DNA of 46,589 nt from Paramacrobiotus richtersi (taxonomy: Eukaryota; Tardigrada; Eutardigrada; Parachela; Macrobiotidae). The DNA lies in NCBI GenBank assembly GCA_034698045.1, contig JAQGAU010000063.1, positions 1-46,589 of the forward strand, read 5' to 3'. Under the pieces are notes generated by a model. That model had not been told where the DNA came from. It made no database searches and was given only the letters and a program-made list of their open reading frames with translations. Below are positions 21,692 through 33,000 of the stretch, one piece after another; positions within the stretch are counted from its first letter, which is position 1, and each line of letters begins with the position of its first letter. The translations under genes were made by a program, and so were the position numbers.

Positions 21692-24435
21692 ATGCCGCGA
21701 AAAGTCTTTGTGGGACTTGGTCTGGCTGGAGCGCTGGGAGCCTTCCATTACTATGTGTACGTGTATTATTGTTTTCTTACTCTTGGGCCAACATAACATG
21801 ATAAACTCCTTCCAGAGAACATTCTGGATGCACGTACAAGGGCCAGGAGAACGTAAGTCTGGTCATTCTGTTAATTACCTACTGACAAAGATTTCCCCTG
21901 TACACCGCATTACCCGGTGAATCATCGAACAGGGAAACGGTAGACTCACGCCGTATCATTTTTCAGCTAAAAGGCCAGACATTCATTTTGACGGGAGCTA
22001 CCAACCCCGGAATCGGGAAAGAGACGGCCAGACAGCTGGCCAAGCGAGGTATAATGTGAAAGAACGATTCTGGCGTTGTAGTCGGTTAGATGGTGGTGTT
22101 GTGCAGGCGCCAACGTGATCTTGGCTGCCAAGAACCAGGATCGCTGTCATCAGGCTCGTCAACACATTCAACACTCGACGGGCTACACTAATCGCGACGT
22201 TGACTGCGGAGATTTGGATTTGAAATCCGTCCGGTCTATTCGGAAATTTGTTGATGATTTGCCAGCAGGTATGCGACTAAATGGTTAACGTAAATTTTAC
22301 GTTACGTTTTTCAACTGCAGGGTTCAAAAACAGTACAATTACATGATTTTTCATAGCTGTTTTTTTGGCTTTAATTTAAAATTAATTACATGTTTTTTGC
22401 CGATCGTCAGCCATTTAGGAACAAAAAAAACTAATTAAACGTAGTGACTGTAAATTACAGTATTGTTAAATGTTAACCATTGACTGCTGGATAAATACTC
22501 GTAAATTCATTATTTTTTGTACGCATTTGTTGTAACAGACCAGTTTATGTGATTGTATTTTGCTGTTGTTGTTTTTGTCGACATGTATTTTTTCTTGCTG
22601 TCAACGTTAGATTTGAAGCTTCATGGACTGGTCAATGCAGCGGAAACCGTTAAAAAGCATCGTCGGGAGGAAACTTACGATGGACTGGAGAAGCAGATGG
22701 GTGTTAGCCATTTTGGTAAGGAAATAATGATGTGATTTTGGGTATTCAGTTTTTCCTCCTCTTCTTGGTGTCTTTTTTGGTTCTACATTTTGGATAATAA
22801 TAAATAAAACCCAAAGACTGCTCATATTAAATGACCGTTTAAAAAACCCGTTTAACTGTTTTTGATAAACCTTTTGACCGTTTTAAAGACCGTTTTTGAT
22901 AAATAAAATAAAATTGTTTCCTAAATTTTAATTAACGTGAATGTAATTAATTTTAATTATATTTTATTGAATTTTAATTAAAGTAAACGTAATTAATTTT
23001 AGTTACATTTTAATTAAACTTTTATTGCATTTTACATACTTACACTCTTTTACATAATGATTAAATTAATTTTAAACATTACATTTTTATTAATTTTAAT
23101 TTACGTGATGTTGAATTAAAATAGGCGGCTTGGAGGTTTGGAACAACACCGAATTCCTAATAATCGTTCTGGATCTTTTTAGGTCATTTTCTACTGACCA
23201 ATCTTCTGGCGGAAAAGTACGGCAAATCCACCCCCTTCCGCGCCGTTTCCGTCACATATCCGCCTGGTTCGGTGAAAATGCATATGGACGATTTGAATTC
23301 GGTCCAGTCTTACGATCGGGATCGCGTGTATCGTCAAGCCAAGATGGCCACTTTATACACGGTTTATTCAGCGGCTTTTCAAATCGGCGCATTTCCGGTC
23401 AAGTTTTTTGCCGTCAATCCGGGACCATCCAACACGGAAGTGTTCCGTCATGTGTGCGGGGATAAGTCGTTTCTTACCAAAGTCCTCCTCCAGCCGTTGT
23501 TGATGTTTTTCTTTCCATCGGCGGAGAAAGCCTGTCAATCAAGTAAGAAGTACTCGGATTTATCAGTGTATTTATCTGAAAATTTTCTCGTTTTTCGGGG
23601 ATCATTCTCCATTGCTTAGCTCAATTGTTCTTTGAAAATAATTGACTAGTTTATTTTCTGAATGATTCTACTGAATTTATTCGCAAATTGCTAGTTTTCG
23701 GTCTTCTGGAATATCAAAAGGGGATAAAATGTGAAATAATATGTGAAATGTGAATAATAATGCGAAATAAATAAAATAAAATGAGTAAATATGAAAGAAA
23801 TATTCTGCAGGTTTCATGACAAAAATTCAGGGATATTTCATAAACTTTTGTCTTTTTGGGATCGCTGCAGTGTTGACTGTCTATCTTATAGTGGGTTTTT
23901 TCTGTAATTCTTTCACACGTTTTACCATAAAGAACAAAGTGAAATTTTTTGAAAATATCGGAAATTGAAATTGCTCCTATTTGTTAATATTGAAATTTGG
24001 ATGTTGATTTTTGTCACATTCCGACGCCTGCTTGTTTTTTGACATCCCTGCGTTTTTTGGCCTTTAACGCATTTTTTACTATTTACCGTGACACTTATTC
24101 TTCTTTACTATTTTCTTTGTATTTCATTTAATTTTATTTGATTTGCATTTGTATTTTATTATGAAACCGGTTGCCATTTACTTTTAAATGTCGCCGAAAA
24201 TTCGCACGGCCATTAGTTAATCTGTTCCTGCACTTTTTCTCTAGTTTTGTACACCGTTTTGAGTCCGGATTTGGAGAAACTCTCTGGTTTATACGTGGAA
24301 AACTGCACGCCAAAAGAGCTGCCGATCGTAACCCGGGACACTCCGACTGCCAAGCGACTGTGGCAGCTGAGTGAACAGATTGTGGCCGATCCCAAAGCGT
24401 TTGCCGCTACCGAGAATGCAAAGAAAGAAGCTTAA
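21692..24435 (+). CDS. Short-chain dehydrogenase, retinol-dehydrogenase-like, with altered catalytic motifs
   Basis: Seven exons: 21692-21756, 21816-21852, 21967-22048, 22107-22268, 22611-22715, 23183-23542 and 24245-24435. They join in frame to 333 aa, the usual length for the RDH11-14/WWOX-like SDR group, which oxidises or reduces retinoids or lipids with NADP(H) on membranes. Residues 4-22 form a hydrophobic N-terminal segment as in membrane-anchored RDHs. The nucleotide motif is TGATNPGIG (43-51), one residue longer than TGxxxGIG. The NNAG position reads VNAAE. The active-site Asn of GVNHLGHF is Ser (GVSHFGHF). Position 175, by alignment the catalytic Ser, is Thr, with Ser173 nearby. Tyr200 and Lys204 (YRQAK) are kept. 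NPGP follows the core as expected. The frame is open and splice sites are good, so the gene is probably expressed, but activity is doubtful. Alternative: an SDR with a different chemistry. Confidence 0.85.
22830..23125. repeat. AT-rich degenerate repeats in SDR intron 5
   Basis: First a few 'gaccgttt' words (22830-22905), then several diverged copies of a TTTTAATTAA-type unit with 'acgtaattaa' (22910-23125). Low complexity. No coding content. Confidence 0.6.
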
Positions 24436-27400
24436 TTTAATTTACTATTTTTAGGAGCAATTTCGAAGCAGCTTTTACCTGTGTTATCGTAATTTGTCTT
24501 CTTGGTGTGTTTTTTTTTTTTGAAAAAAATACATGTGATTTCTGGGCTTATGTATGTGGTAAGGTATTTGATTTTAATTTTTTTAGACGAATGTGACATG
24601 ACTTGGTCTTGTACTCATTTCGATGCGAAGAAATTTTGATTGTTTTGCGAGTAAAAAACCAGTAAAATTTCGGTGAATTTCGATTGTACTGTAAGCCGTT
24701 TCTGAAGCTTTTATGCGATAAGACAAAACGAAAATTGCGTATTTAACTACAAAGAATCACTCCATTCAGCGCATACAGCAATTTAAAATTCTGAAATTTT
24801 TAACGATCGATTACAAACTTCACAACCAAATTTCACCAAATCGTTAGACTTTTTTCGTTAAAATGCCACTTGAAAGAAAATTATGAGCAGATCGGACAGG
24901 GATGACGCTGATTCCAAAGGATCGATTGGATGCATTAAATTTATCAGAAAACGAATTTTTGCAACCAAGGTGTGTGGCCATTGGTCAGTTCAGTCAACCC
25001 GGGTTATGTATTAAGCGAATGGTGTGGTTTTGGCGAAATGTATGGTCAGTGTTGATCCGTCCTGATTTTCTAACTTTGCACCGAATAGATATACTATATG
25101 TAGATATGCTTTTAGATATATTTTCTGAAAGTATTCTTGCAGTTCCGTTTTTTTTGTGAATTCATAGTAGTTTAACCGTTCCTGTACCGCTGGGGCAACT
25201 TGTAGGCATGACAGGGATAAACAATTCGCTACAAAATACTTCCCGACCAGTAATCCATGTCAAACCCGGGTGTTTGATCATAAAAAAAGGTCTGCTTTCT
25301 TTTTCGTCTAAAGTCCGAACGACTCTGACCATTGGACACTGCGTTAGGGCTGGGGCAAATTTTAGACGGGTTTTGACCGGAAGTTTTTTGGATGCGAATA
25401 ACTCTTCTGCATGACGAGTACCAAACAAATCCTGAATTTGTTGTGCGCATCATAGTTTCTAGTACAGGAATGTAGTGAACAGAAGAAGCAGATCGTATAC
25501 GATGAATTTAGGCGAAGCAGGATCATTAGGAACATCGACGCAAGAAATCCTAATGCTTCCAGTACACTTTGTCGAAAAGCGCTTCTTTTACTGCGCAAGC
25601 AACGGCCAGATCCCTGTTCTAGCAGCAAAAGCTTCAGTACGTTCCCTGTATGAGAATTAGAGTAGGCTAAAAGTTGCCTCACTGGTATTCCGATGGATTA
25701 ATGTGTGTGGTACGGGAGCGGTTAAGGAAGCTAACCGCTACCTTACTGCAGATTCTCGTATTTCCAATTTTCTTAATGTTATCATTTGATCAATTATATG
25801 ACCCAAATTTAGCCGTTAATTGGGATTTATTAGTTACATAACCGCTATCAAAACTACCACGATTCTGTACAACTGACAGCACTTCATCGCCGCCGAAGAT
25901 GGATGATCATTTCATGTTAAGTACTACCTGATTATCCGGCCTGTTCCGGTAAATTGACTGAATAATGTAATAACGCTAAACAATTAATGCCCCCGTCGAG
26001 TGCGGCACTTTCGGTACATGTCGCCAATTATTTGCTGATTAATTCTTTTCCATATGTACATGCAAAAAGTGTCTTCTGCATGTGCAGAATAACTGTCAGA
26101 AAAACTATTGACGAAGCAACTGATGGGGCGGATTGTGATGAAAAGATGTAGAGAACCGTATTATGTCGACCGGCTTTTCGGGTTCTGACTGTACCGGATT
26201 ATGTGATGATTTACTTGCTGAACTGGGTAGAATTAAGGACAGTAACAGTAACATGGATCGGTTTTGTTTGCATTTGCATATATTCCGTACATTATTAATT
26301 TGTCAAATGTTGCATCAGATGTAATCTACAAGTTTAAAGGCTAAATAATAAAATCAATTGATTGTAAAAAAATGGTATGAGAAAATCTTGATGCTACAAT
26401 TAGAACTCTTCAGAAAAGTATCGGAAACACGAAATGACAACAATGCAAAATTAATTATTGGTGAGAAAACATAATGCCTTGATTTATTAATTACTATATG
26501 TAGTATATGTAGTTGCAGCAAAGATGCATGTTCAAGCATTGTTTCTACATTATATTAGCGTTACTTATAGCTGACATACTCGCATAAATATCGGTAATTA
26601 AGATTTTATAGTATGATATATATTAGTTTTGGGCAGTATTTCGTAAGCTGCACAAAATGAATATATACAATAAACTAACAGTTAAGTACCTGTTGCTCCA
26701 TGTTAAGTATAATAATAATAATAATCTGTTGTTGGGTTGTCTGCTCTTGTGAAGTAATAATAATAATAATAATATTTAGTACATGGCGTAAAACGTTGTT
26801 ACGAAATTTTGCGGTTATGTGGCAGGAAAGCTATTTCTAATTACGGTTTTCAACTTTTTTTTATATAGTACTGGTGGAACTGTAGTGATTGCATCAACCG
26901 ACCAGCGTATAACAAAAGATCCAGAAACCTTCTAAGAATGTGGAAAACCGGAAGTCGGAATATCTTTAATGGGTACGACCTTCTATCATAAGATACGACG
27001 CTTTCATTCAGTTTGACTCCATACTGCACAGAAACTAACGAATTAGCATATTTCAATAAAATGCCGTTTTACACATTATATTGAAACTTTTATTGAAATT
27101 TCATAGAATATTTTATTTTGTTTATGTCAGTGAGACTAAACTATTTGTTATAATTAACCATAAATAACATTATCACCACTTTATAACTTTGCAGTTAAGA
27201 AATGCAGCATCAAACCAACGTTTTATTTTTTTGAATAATCCGGTTGGTAGTGCAACTACTTGGTGGCGACTGGCTCGTAATCCGCACGACACCAACAAAC
27301 TTCTTAGCTCCGTGACCCGAAAAATTCAAGGCTAGACCGCGACGGAAAGCATTTAATTATGTTAGTGTTACATTTACCGATTTACGGTAGCCTGAGCAAA

Positions 27401-27667
27401 GTACCTTATCTAAATACCACTTTCCCTCCATGTCGAGCCGGTTGCATAAAGACAGTAATCTTTTGCTACGGAAAAAAGCGTGCATCCTCTTCTTTTGCGT
27501 TTAGTCGATACTTGAGAGAATTACTAACCGACCGGAACCATTGCCGTCGCCTAATGAATACCTCCGTGATCCTGTACTTTTACTGCCATAACAAATCGTG
27601 CATGAAAGCACTTTCTTTCGTTTTCTTTATTACGTGTTATCAGTAGTGAAATTCTCCACTAAATATG

Positions 27668-27713
27668 ATTTCACTTACTAGTCAGCCAAATTTGGCTGAC
27701 TTGTAAGTGAAAT
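27668..27713. repeat. 46-bp palindrome
   Basis: Two 23-bp arms with no spacer (ATTTCACTTAC...GTAAGTGAAAT), differing at one pair, centred on GCCAAATTTGGC. Could extrude as a hairpin. May be fused ends of a small element. Confidence 0.85.
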
Positions 27714-29070
27714 TATATTAATTATATTGAAATATTTTGAAATACTTCGTATTTGTAATACTGAAAAAAACAATTAATGTACAGTCGCTTAACGCGATGC
27801 GCATTAGCAAAACAGGAATTTAAATTATTAGACTACCGTGTAAATAAAAAAATTTAATAATTAATAATTAATTAAAGATAAATTCGAACAAGGTAGAAAG
27901 AATACTTAACCTTTCAGTGATGATTAAAAAGAATAAATAAAAAAATAAAAATTAATACAGGTAAATAAAAAGGTTATTCTTTGCACACTGTAATGCCGAA
28001 ACCAAATGTAGCTTTTAAATCCGGTTGGACATATCAGTACTTATGAGCCACTGTTCTACCATTTTCAGTTACCATGAATCAGAGTTAATTCAGATACATC
28101 GCGTTTTCCGTTGCATCATATTCCGCCGATCACGTATAGTCAGCAAAAAACAATCCATAAGGTCGAAGTTTTAAACACGAGACTTCTTATAACTGTTGAT
28201 AAAAAAAACACCCCGGATTTCCGAATCGGATGCAGAACATGGCAGATATATGCTACGAATATAATCTACTTCATATGTAAACCCTAATGGAAATGCGCAT
28301 TAATCAAATTTAACTTGACATATGCTTATGTATGCGAATATAACTTGTTTATTTTCTGGAATCGGACTCAAGAACACAATCACATAATTAAATGTTATTA
28401 ATGAGCACAAAAATTTCCTTGACTAGCTATCACTTAAAACTACATGCAACTCAAAAATCAGCCTCGAGTCATAATTTTCAAACACTAACTCCAACAAATC
28501 CTGGTGCTACGGTATTTCGGTAAAAAAATTAAAAAGCCGTTAATAAGAAACGGTCATTCCGGCGCCGTTGCCAGACTTTTGACCGGCTGTTTTCTTATAG
28601 TACCGGCACGCTCATAAAATCTATTAGAGCGCGGTAAGGAAAAATGTGCGTTATTTTGCACGTCTGTGATGACAAGAATAGGTGCACGATTATACCGTGG
28701 CAATGAGACAACTAGAATGGTGTAGATGGTGGAAATTAAAGTATGTTAAACGCCAATTATACTGACCAGCCACTGTGTATGTGAAAGCTGCGCTGTAGCG
28801 GAAATAACGGCCGGCGAATCGCCCGGTGAATGTTTATGTGTAGGACCACCAGCCACCCAGCCTCAATCGAGCGTTTTTTTGTTCGCCGATCCGACCAACT
28901 GAAAAAACACCCTCCAGCCGGTATTTCGCATAGTGGTGGACGGAGAACAAATGGTGAAATTTACCGAAATGTTGCGCAGCGACGTCTCGATTCGCGTTTT
29001 ACAGCGTGCGATTATTTTGCATTAAATCCGATTTTTATGGAGAATTGTGGCAATATTAATTAGTAAACAC

Positions 29071-29250
29071 AAAGGTTCATTACGAATTCAACTGGAAAAA
29101 CAAATATAATGTATACTTAAATTAAATTAATAAACATTTAAGTTTGATTACGAATTCAGCTGTAAAAACAAAAATAATATATAATTTAAATTAATAATAC
29201 AAAGTTTCATTACGAATTCAACTGGGAAAAAACAAATTAAATTATATTAA
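29071..29250. repeat. Three diverged tandem repeats (about 60-70 bp)
   Basis: Each unit starts with a form of 'aaagttt(c/g)attacgaattca' (29071, about 29138, 29201), then 'actggaaaaaacaaa' and an AT-rich tail. Upstream of the CABIT gene. Confidence 0.75.
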
Positions 29251-30047
29251 ACGTTGTTCAGAAAACTTCGTGAAGGTTGCAGCTTACCATATTATACTGC
29301 AATGTCGAAAAGCAATTTTTTAATGCATTAGTAAATGTTATCTAATCGGACTACCTGCGTATACTAAAAAATTGTACGTCGAAGGAAGGTGTTATGCAAA
29401 AATTATAAAGAAAATTCAAGAATAAACGTATATATTCGATAATGCAAAATAATTATTGCATAAGGTAAGTAAGCGTTCGGCCGCGCGAATATTATGGACG
29501 TTTTTTGATTTCTAGTAAATTTCACACACACTATCTTATACGTTCCACATTTTTAAAAACGGGCTACAGTACGTTCTATGAAGTTTTTTTATTAAAAAAA
29601 AACTCGTTTTATTCTGAGTATCTCGGATATTCCATGCGCAACGAAAGCTGCCAATCCACCACTGCATCGCATTTAAACGTTTACACACACGACCAACGCT
29701 GGCACACGAACAGGTTGCAGGTAAGTGAAATGGAAAGAGCGATTATTTTGGCGCGCAGTGTCTAAAAAACATCAACCGACGGAAAAACTGCACCGCCATA
29801 GCATAATTCCATCCAGCCACGCTACTTTCAAGCATGTCATTTTTCCGCTGATACCGGCAGCTCATAATACACCCGTCCTGCCGTCGTCAGCTATCCCAGA
29901 CTATCCAGTGTGTATTTCCATTGTATACATAACACATCAACAATGCATTTTTTCCCTTCCTAACCGGAAATGCCAGACACCTGACAAAAAAGCGAAAGTT
30001 CCTTCCGAATTTTTTTGGACATTTTTGGATTTTTTTTGCCCGGAAGT

Positions 30048-33000
30048 ATGGTGTTGCAAGATACCCTTCCAGCCGGGGAATGGAGTCCCGAGAGCTACTC
30101 GGTTGTGGAGCTCCGCAACAAAGTGCAGTTGCCGCAGATTGTCAAGATTGACTGTAATGAGCGGGTGGAATCGGATGCCGATCTCGATCTCTATCAGCCA
30201 TTGTTATTGTACAAAACCTATAAAAGTGTCAAAGTTCAAGCGCGCCTACTGTACCGGCATCGTGTTGAACGCAAGGATGTCTTTCAAACATACGGGGATA
30301 TGTCAATGGTCATTCCAAAAGGTTACACAGGTATGCTGGGTAAACATTAAGTGATTACTTAAAAAACACTGGGGGAACGTTTTCTGGTCGACCACAGAAC
30401 GAGCGAATTTAGACCAAAAGAAATTTTATTCGCAATTCTTGTAAATGAGATTTTCCGGTAGTATTTGAGGTAGTTAATAATGAGTTATAACTCTACTATA
30501 ATAAAAAATGGCATTTTACGACGGATTGCTGTATAAAAAAATGGAAAATCTTTATTCTGAATTATTCCGCGTTGATTATGCTAATATTGTATCCATCTGC
30601 ATATACCTGCAAATAAAAATATAAATACGAACAAAAAGATTTATCTGCATATCTTGGAAAAAAATTGTATAATTGACTGTTTCGGTTGTTCAAAATAAAT
30701 GGCTGGGAATTTTGGATATTATAGCACATTTTGCTTAAAATTGTTTTGCAATTTCAAACAAAACCTTTTGTCTTTAATTTAGTTGATAAATGCGCAAAGC
30801 TGTAATTTTTCCATTTCATGTAAATCTGTCACACTGCACGTAATAAAACGTAAAACGGTGTCAGAATTGCATAAGACCTTCATTTTTGCCGAAAATTATT
30901 CCATGCTGAGCATAATTCACTGAGCTAGTAGGATCATTATTTCCACATAAACCTAGTATTATGTCTGCATAATAACTGAATTTTTATCAAAAAATTACTG
31001 GTTCACATGTTCCAGTGATATAACGTACACATGTGTTTGCTTTACCATCGTGTGTCATATGATTATACAAGTGAGCCGACGACATTACGACAAAAATTAA
31101 AAGTGACTTTCGTGCTTTTAATTAGGGCTGTTCTATCATAAAACCGGTTTCGTTTGCAGTCTTTTTTAACATGATATGAAAAACGTTTTGATAATCGAAC
31201 TCTTCTGAACGCGTGGTGCTCGAAACTGCGTTAGACATCAAGGCGTTATATAACTGTAAAACCGAGTATAAAAGCTGTTTGTTAGAATGTTCGGAAATAT
31301 TTTTCTTTTTTGTAATAATTATTTTAGGAAAATTCAGTTAGAACTATAAATGTACTTATGCGAATATAAACTGAGATTCTTATCTAATAAACATTTTACT
31401 TGATATAAAAAAAAACAAAATCTATGTGCTATGAGAATATTAGATGTGTTGTCGTGATAAAGTAGTTCGCATTTTTGTAAAATTAAAACTGTGAATGTAA
31501 CTATTAAACAGAATTTTAAATGCAATTTTTTGTACAAACAATCTTGTATTACAAAAAAGCCGTCAAAAGCATTTATGCCAATTCGATATCATACAGAACG
31601 CATTTCCTTGCCGGAAAACAGTTACGATTGATTACGCACTGCATTTGGTAAACAGAAGTAGCGATTTGTTAATCTTGATGGAAGTTCGCGTGGTGGTTAC
31701 TTTTAACGAGCGCGTAGGCTTCCGGTGCGAACAATCATTGCCGAAAATTGTTTACCGCGTTTGCTTTTTTTATACAGACAAAAAATCACACACATAATAT
31801 TCCAATCGTAAATCATGATCAACAATATCAAATCTCTCTTGCCACGCCTACTGCGTTCGTAGGCGGTGTGTCTGATCTACTAATACGGAAATATCGGTGT
31901 GCACGGTTATTTGAATGCCGTGAGAAAGCGGTATGCAAAAATAGCCAGATTAGCTTTTTCTTTCAGTAATTTGAAACAGCATGCTCTTGATTTTTTGCTT
32001 GATCGCGAACAGTACCTGCTGTTATACTGTACGTACAACGTATCAATAGCTTTTCTATTAGTAATAATCGTTCTGTAAATGTATAATAATCCAGACAATT
32101 GATCGCAAAACATGTGCTTTGATAATGACTTAAAATAAAATAAATAAAATATAAAAAATATTATAACTATTATAAATTGTTATAAAAATGATAACTTGAT
32201 GCAACTTTTATTTTGTTTCAAAAACATGCTTTTTTAAGAGAAAACAGTCGTAAGCACGAGTACGTACAATATTATAGACAGCATAGCTTAAAACGGGCAT
32301 ACAAACATAAACTGTGTCAAAAAACACTTGCAGAAACTGTATGTCGTTAGTATAGCTTTCAGTTTCACTCATAAAAAAAATTAATGAATTTCCAAATGAA
32401 AGCCGACGGCAACGGAATTTATGTGGCCCAAGAAGACCGGTTCTGAACCGTGTATTTCATTAATCAGCAATCACACATACAGCCTGATCATGCAGCTGTA
32501 CGACAAACAATTACATAAGAACGGATGACTGTTGTTAGAAACGGAATTTACGATATGTCTGGATCACAATCTTTTCAAATTCCGCCCGGCATTTTTGGCG
32601 GGGTCGGTTGTTATTCTTTCCACCGGATTACGCTCCACCAGCTTAAGGAGGTGCGCAATAAAAGGCAGGAACAATTTTTAAAAAGGAAATATTTGTTCAT
32701 TTTGCTAGAGACAGGGGAAAAGTTGCTTACGCATTGTAAAACATTAACGTTAAGCCCATTTCTCACCTGCATTGCATAACCACTTGTTGGATCATATACA
32801 GACGACGATCCGCTGATTCAAGTGCAAAGAGCAACAAACGAGATCAACTGGATTTCTCTCGTATTACTCTTGTCACCCCACCAATCTGTTTTCTTACCGG
32901 TCACTTAGGCGAAACAGTAGCCAATGTTTATTGAAAAATACAATTGATAATTTGGCCTTTTTCTTGTACGACAAAGAGGTTGACCTTTTTGAGGTTGTGG

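Larger units (their letters stand above)
24436..30047. other. 5.6-kb AT-rich interval with no supportable gene
   Basis: I see no exon set that can be joined. Notable pieces: AAT microsatellites (26710-26724, 26756-26775), a 46-bp near-perfect palindrome (27668-27713), three diverged repeats of 60-70 bp (29071-29250), a possible short minus-strand terminal exon (27236-27335, uncertain) and a CpG-richer patch at 28800-29000. The last may belong to the promoter or an untranslated first exon of the CABIT gene. A good donor-like AAG/GTAAGT occurs at about 29464. Confidence 0.4.

Noticed and set aside
26710-26775. Possible CRISPR-like or satellite array
   Set aside because: Only two short AAT microsatellites separated by unrelated sequence.
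28830-29063. 77-codon frame in the CpG-richer patch
   Set aside because: No domain, no splice partner. More likely promoter or untranslated exon DNA of the CABIT gene.
29725-30354. 209-codon frame overlapping the CABIT first exon
   Set aside because: It is in another frame, has no recognisable domain, and the CABIT frame splices correctly and matches its family.
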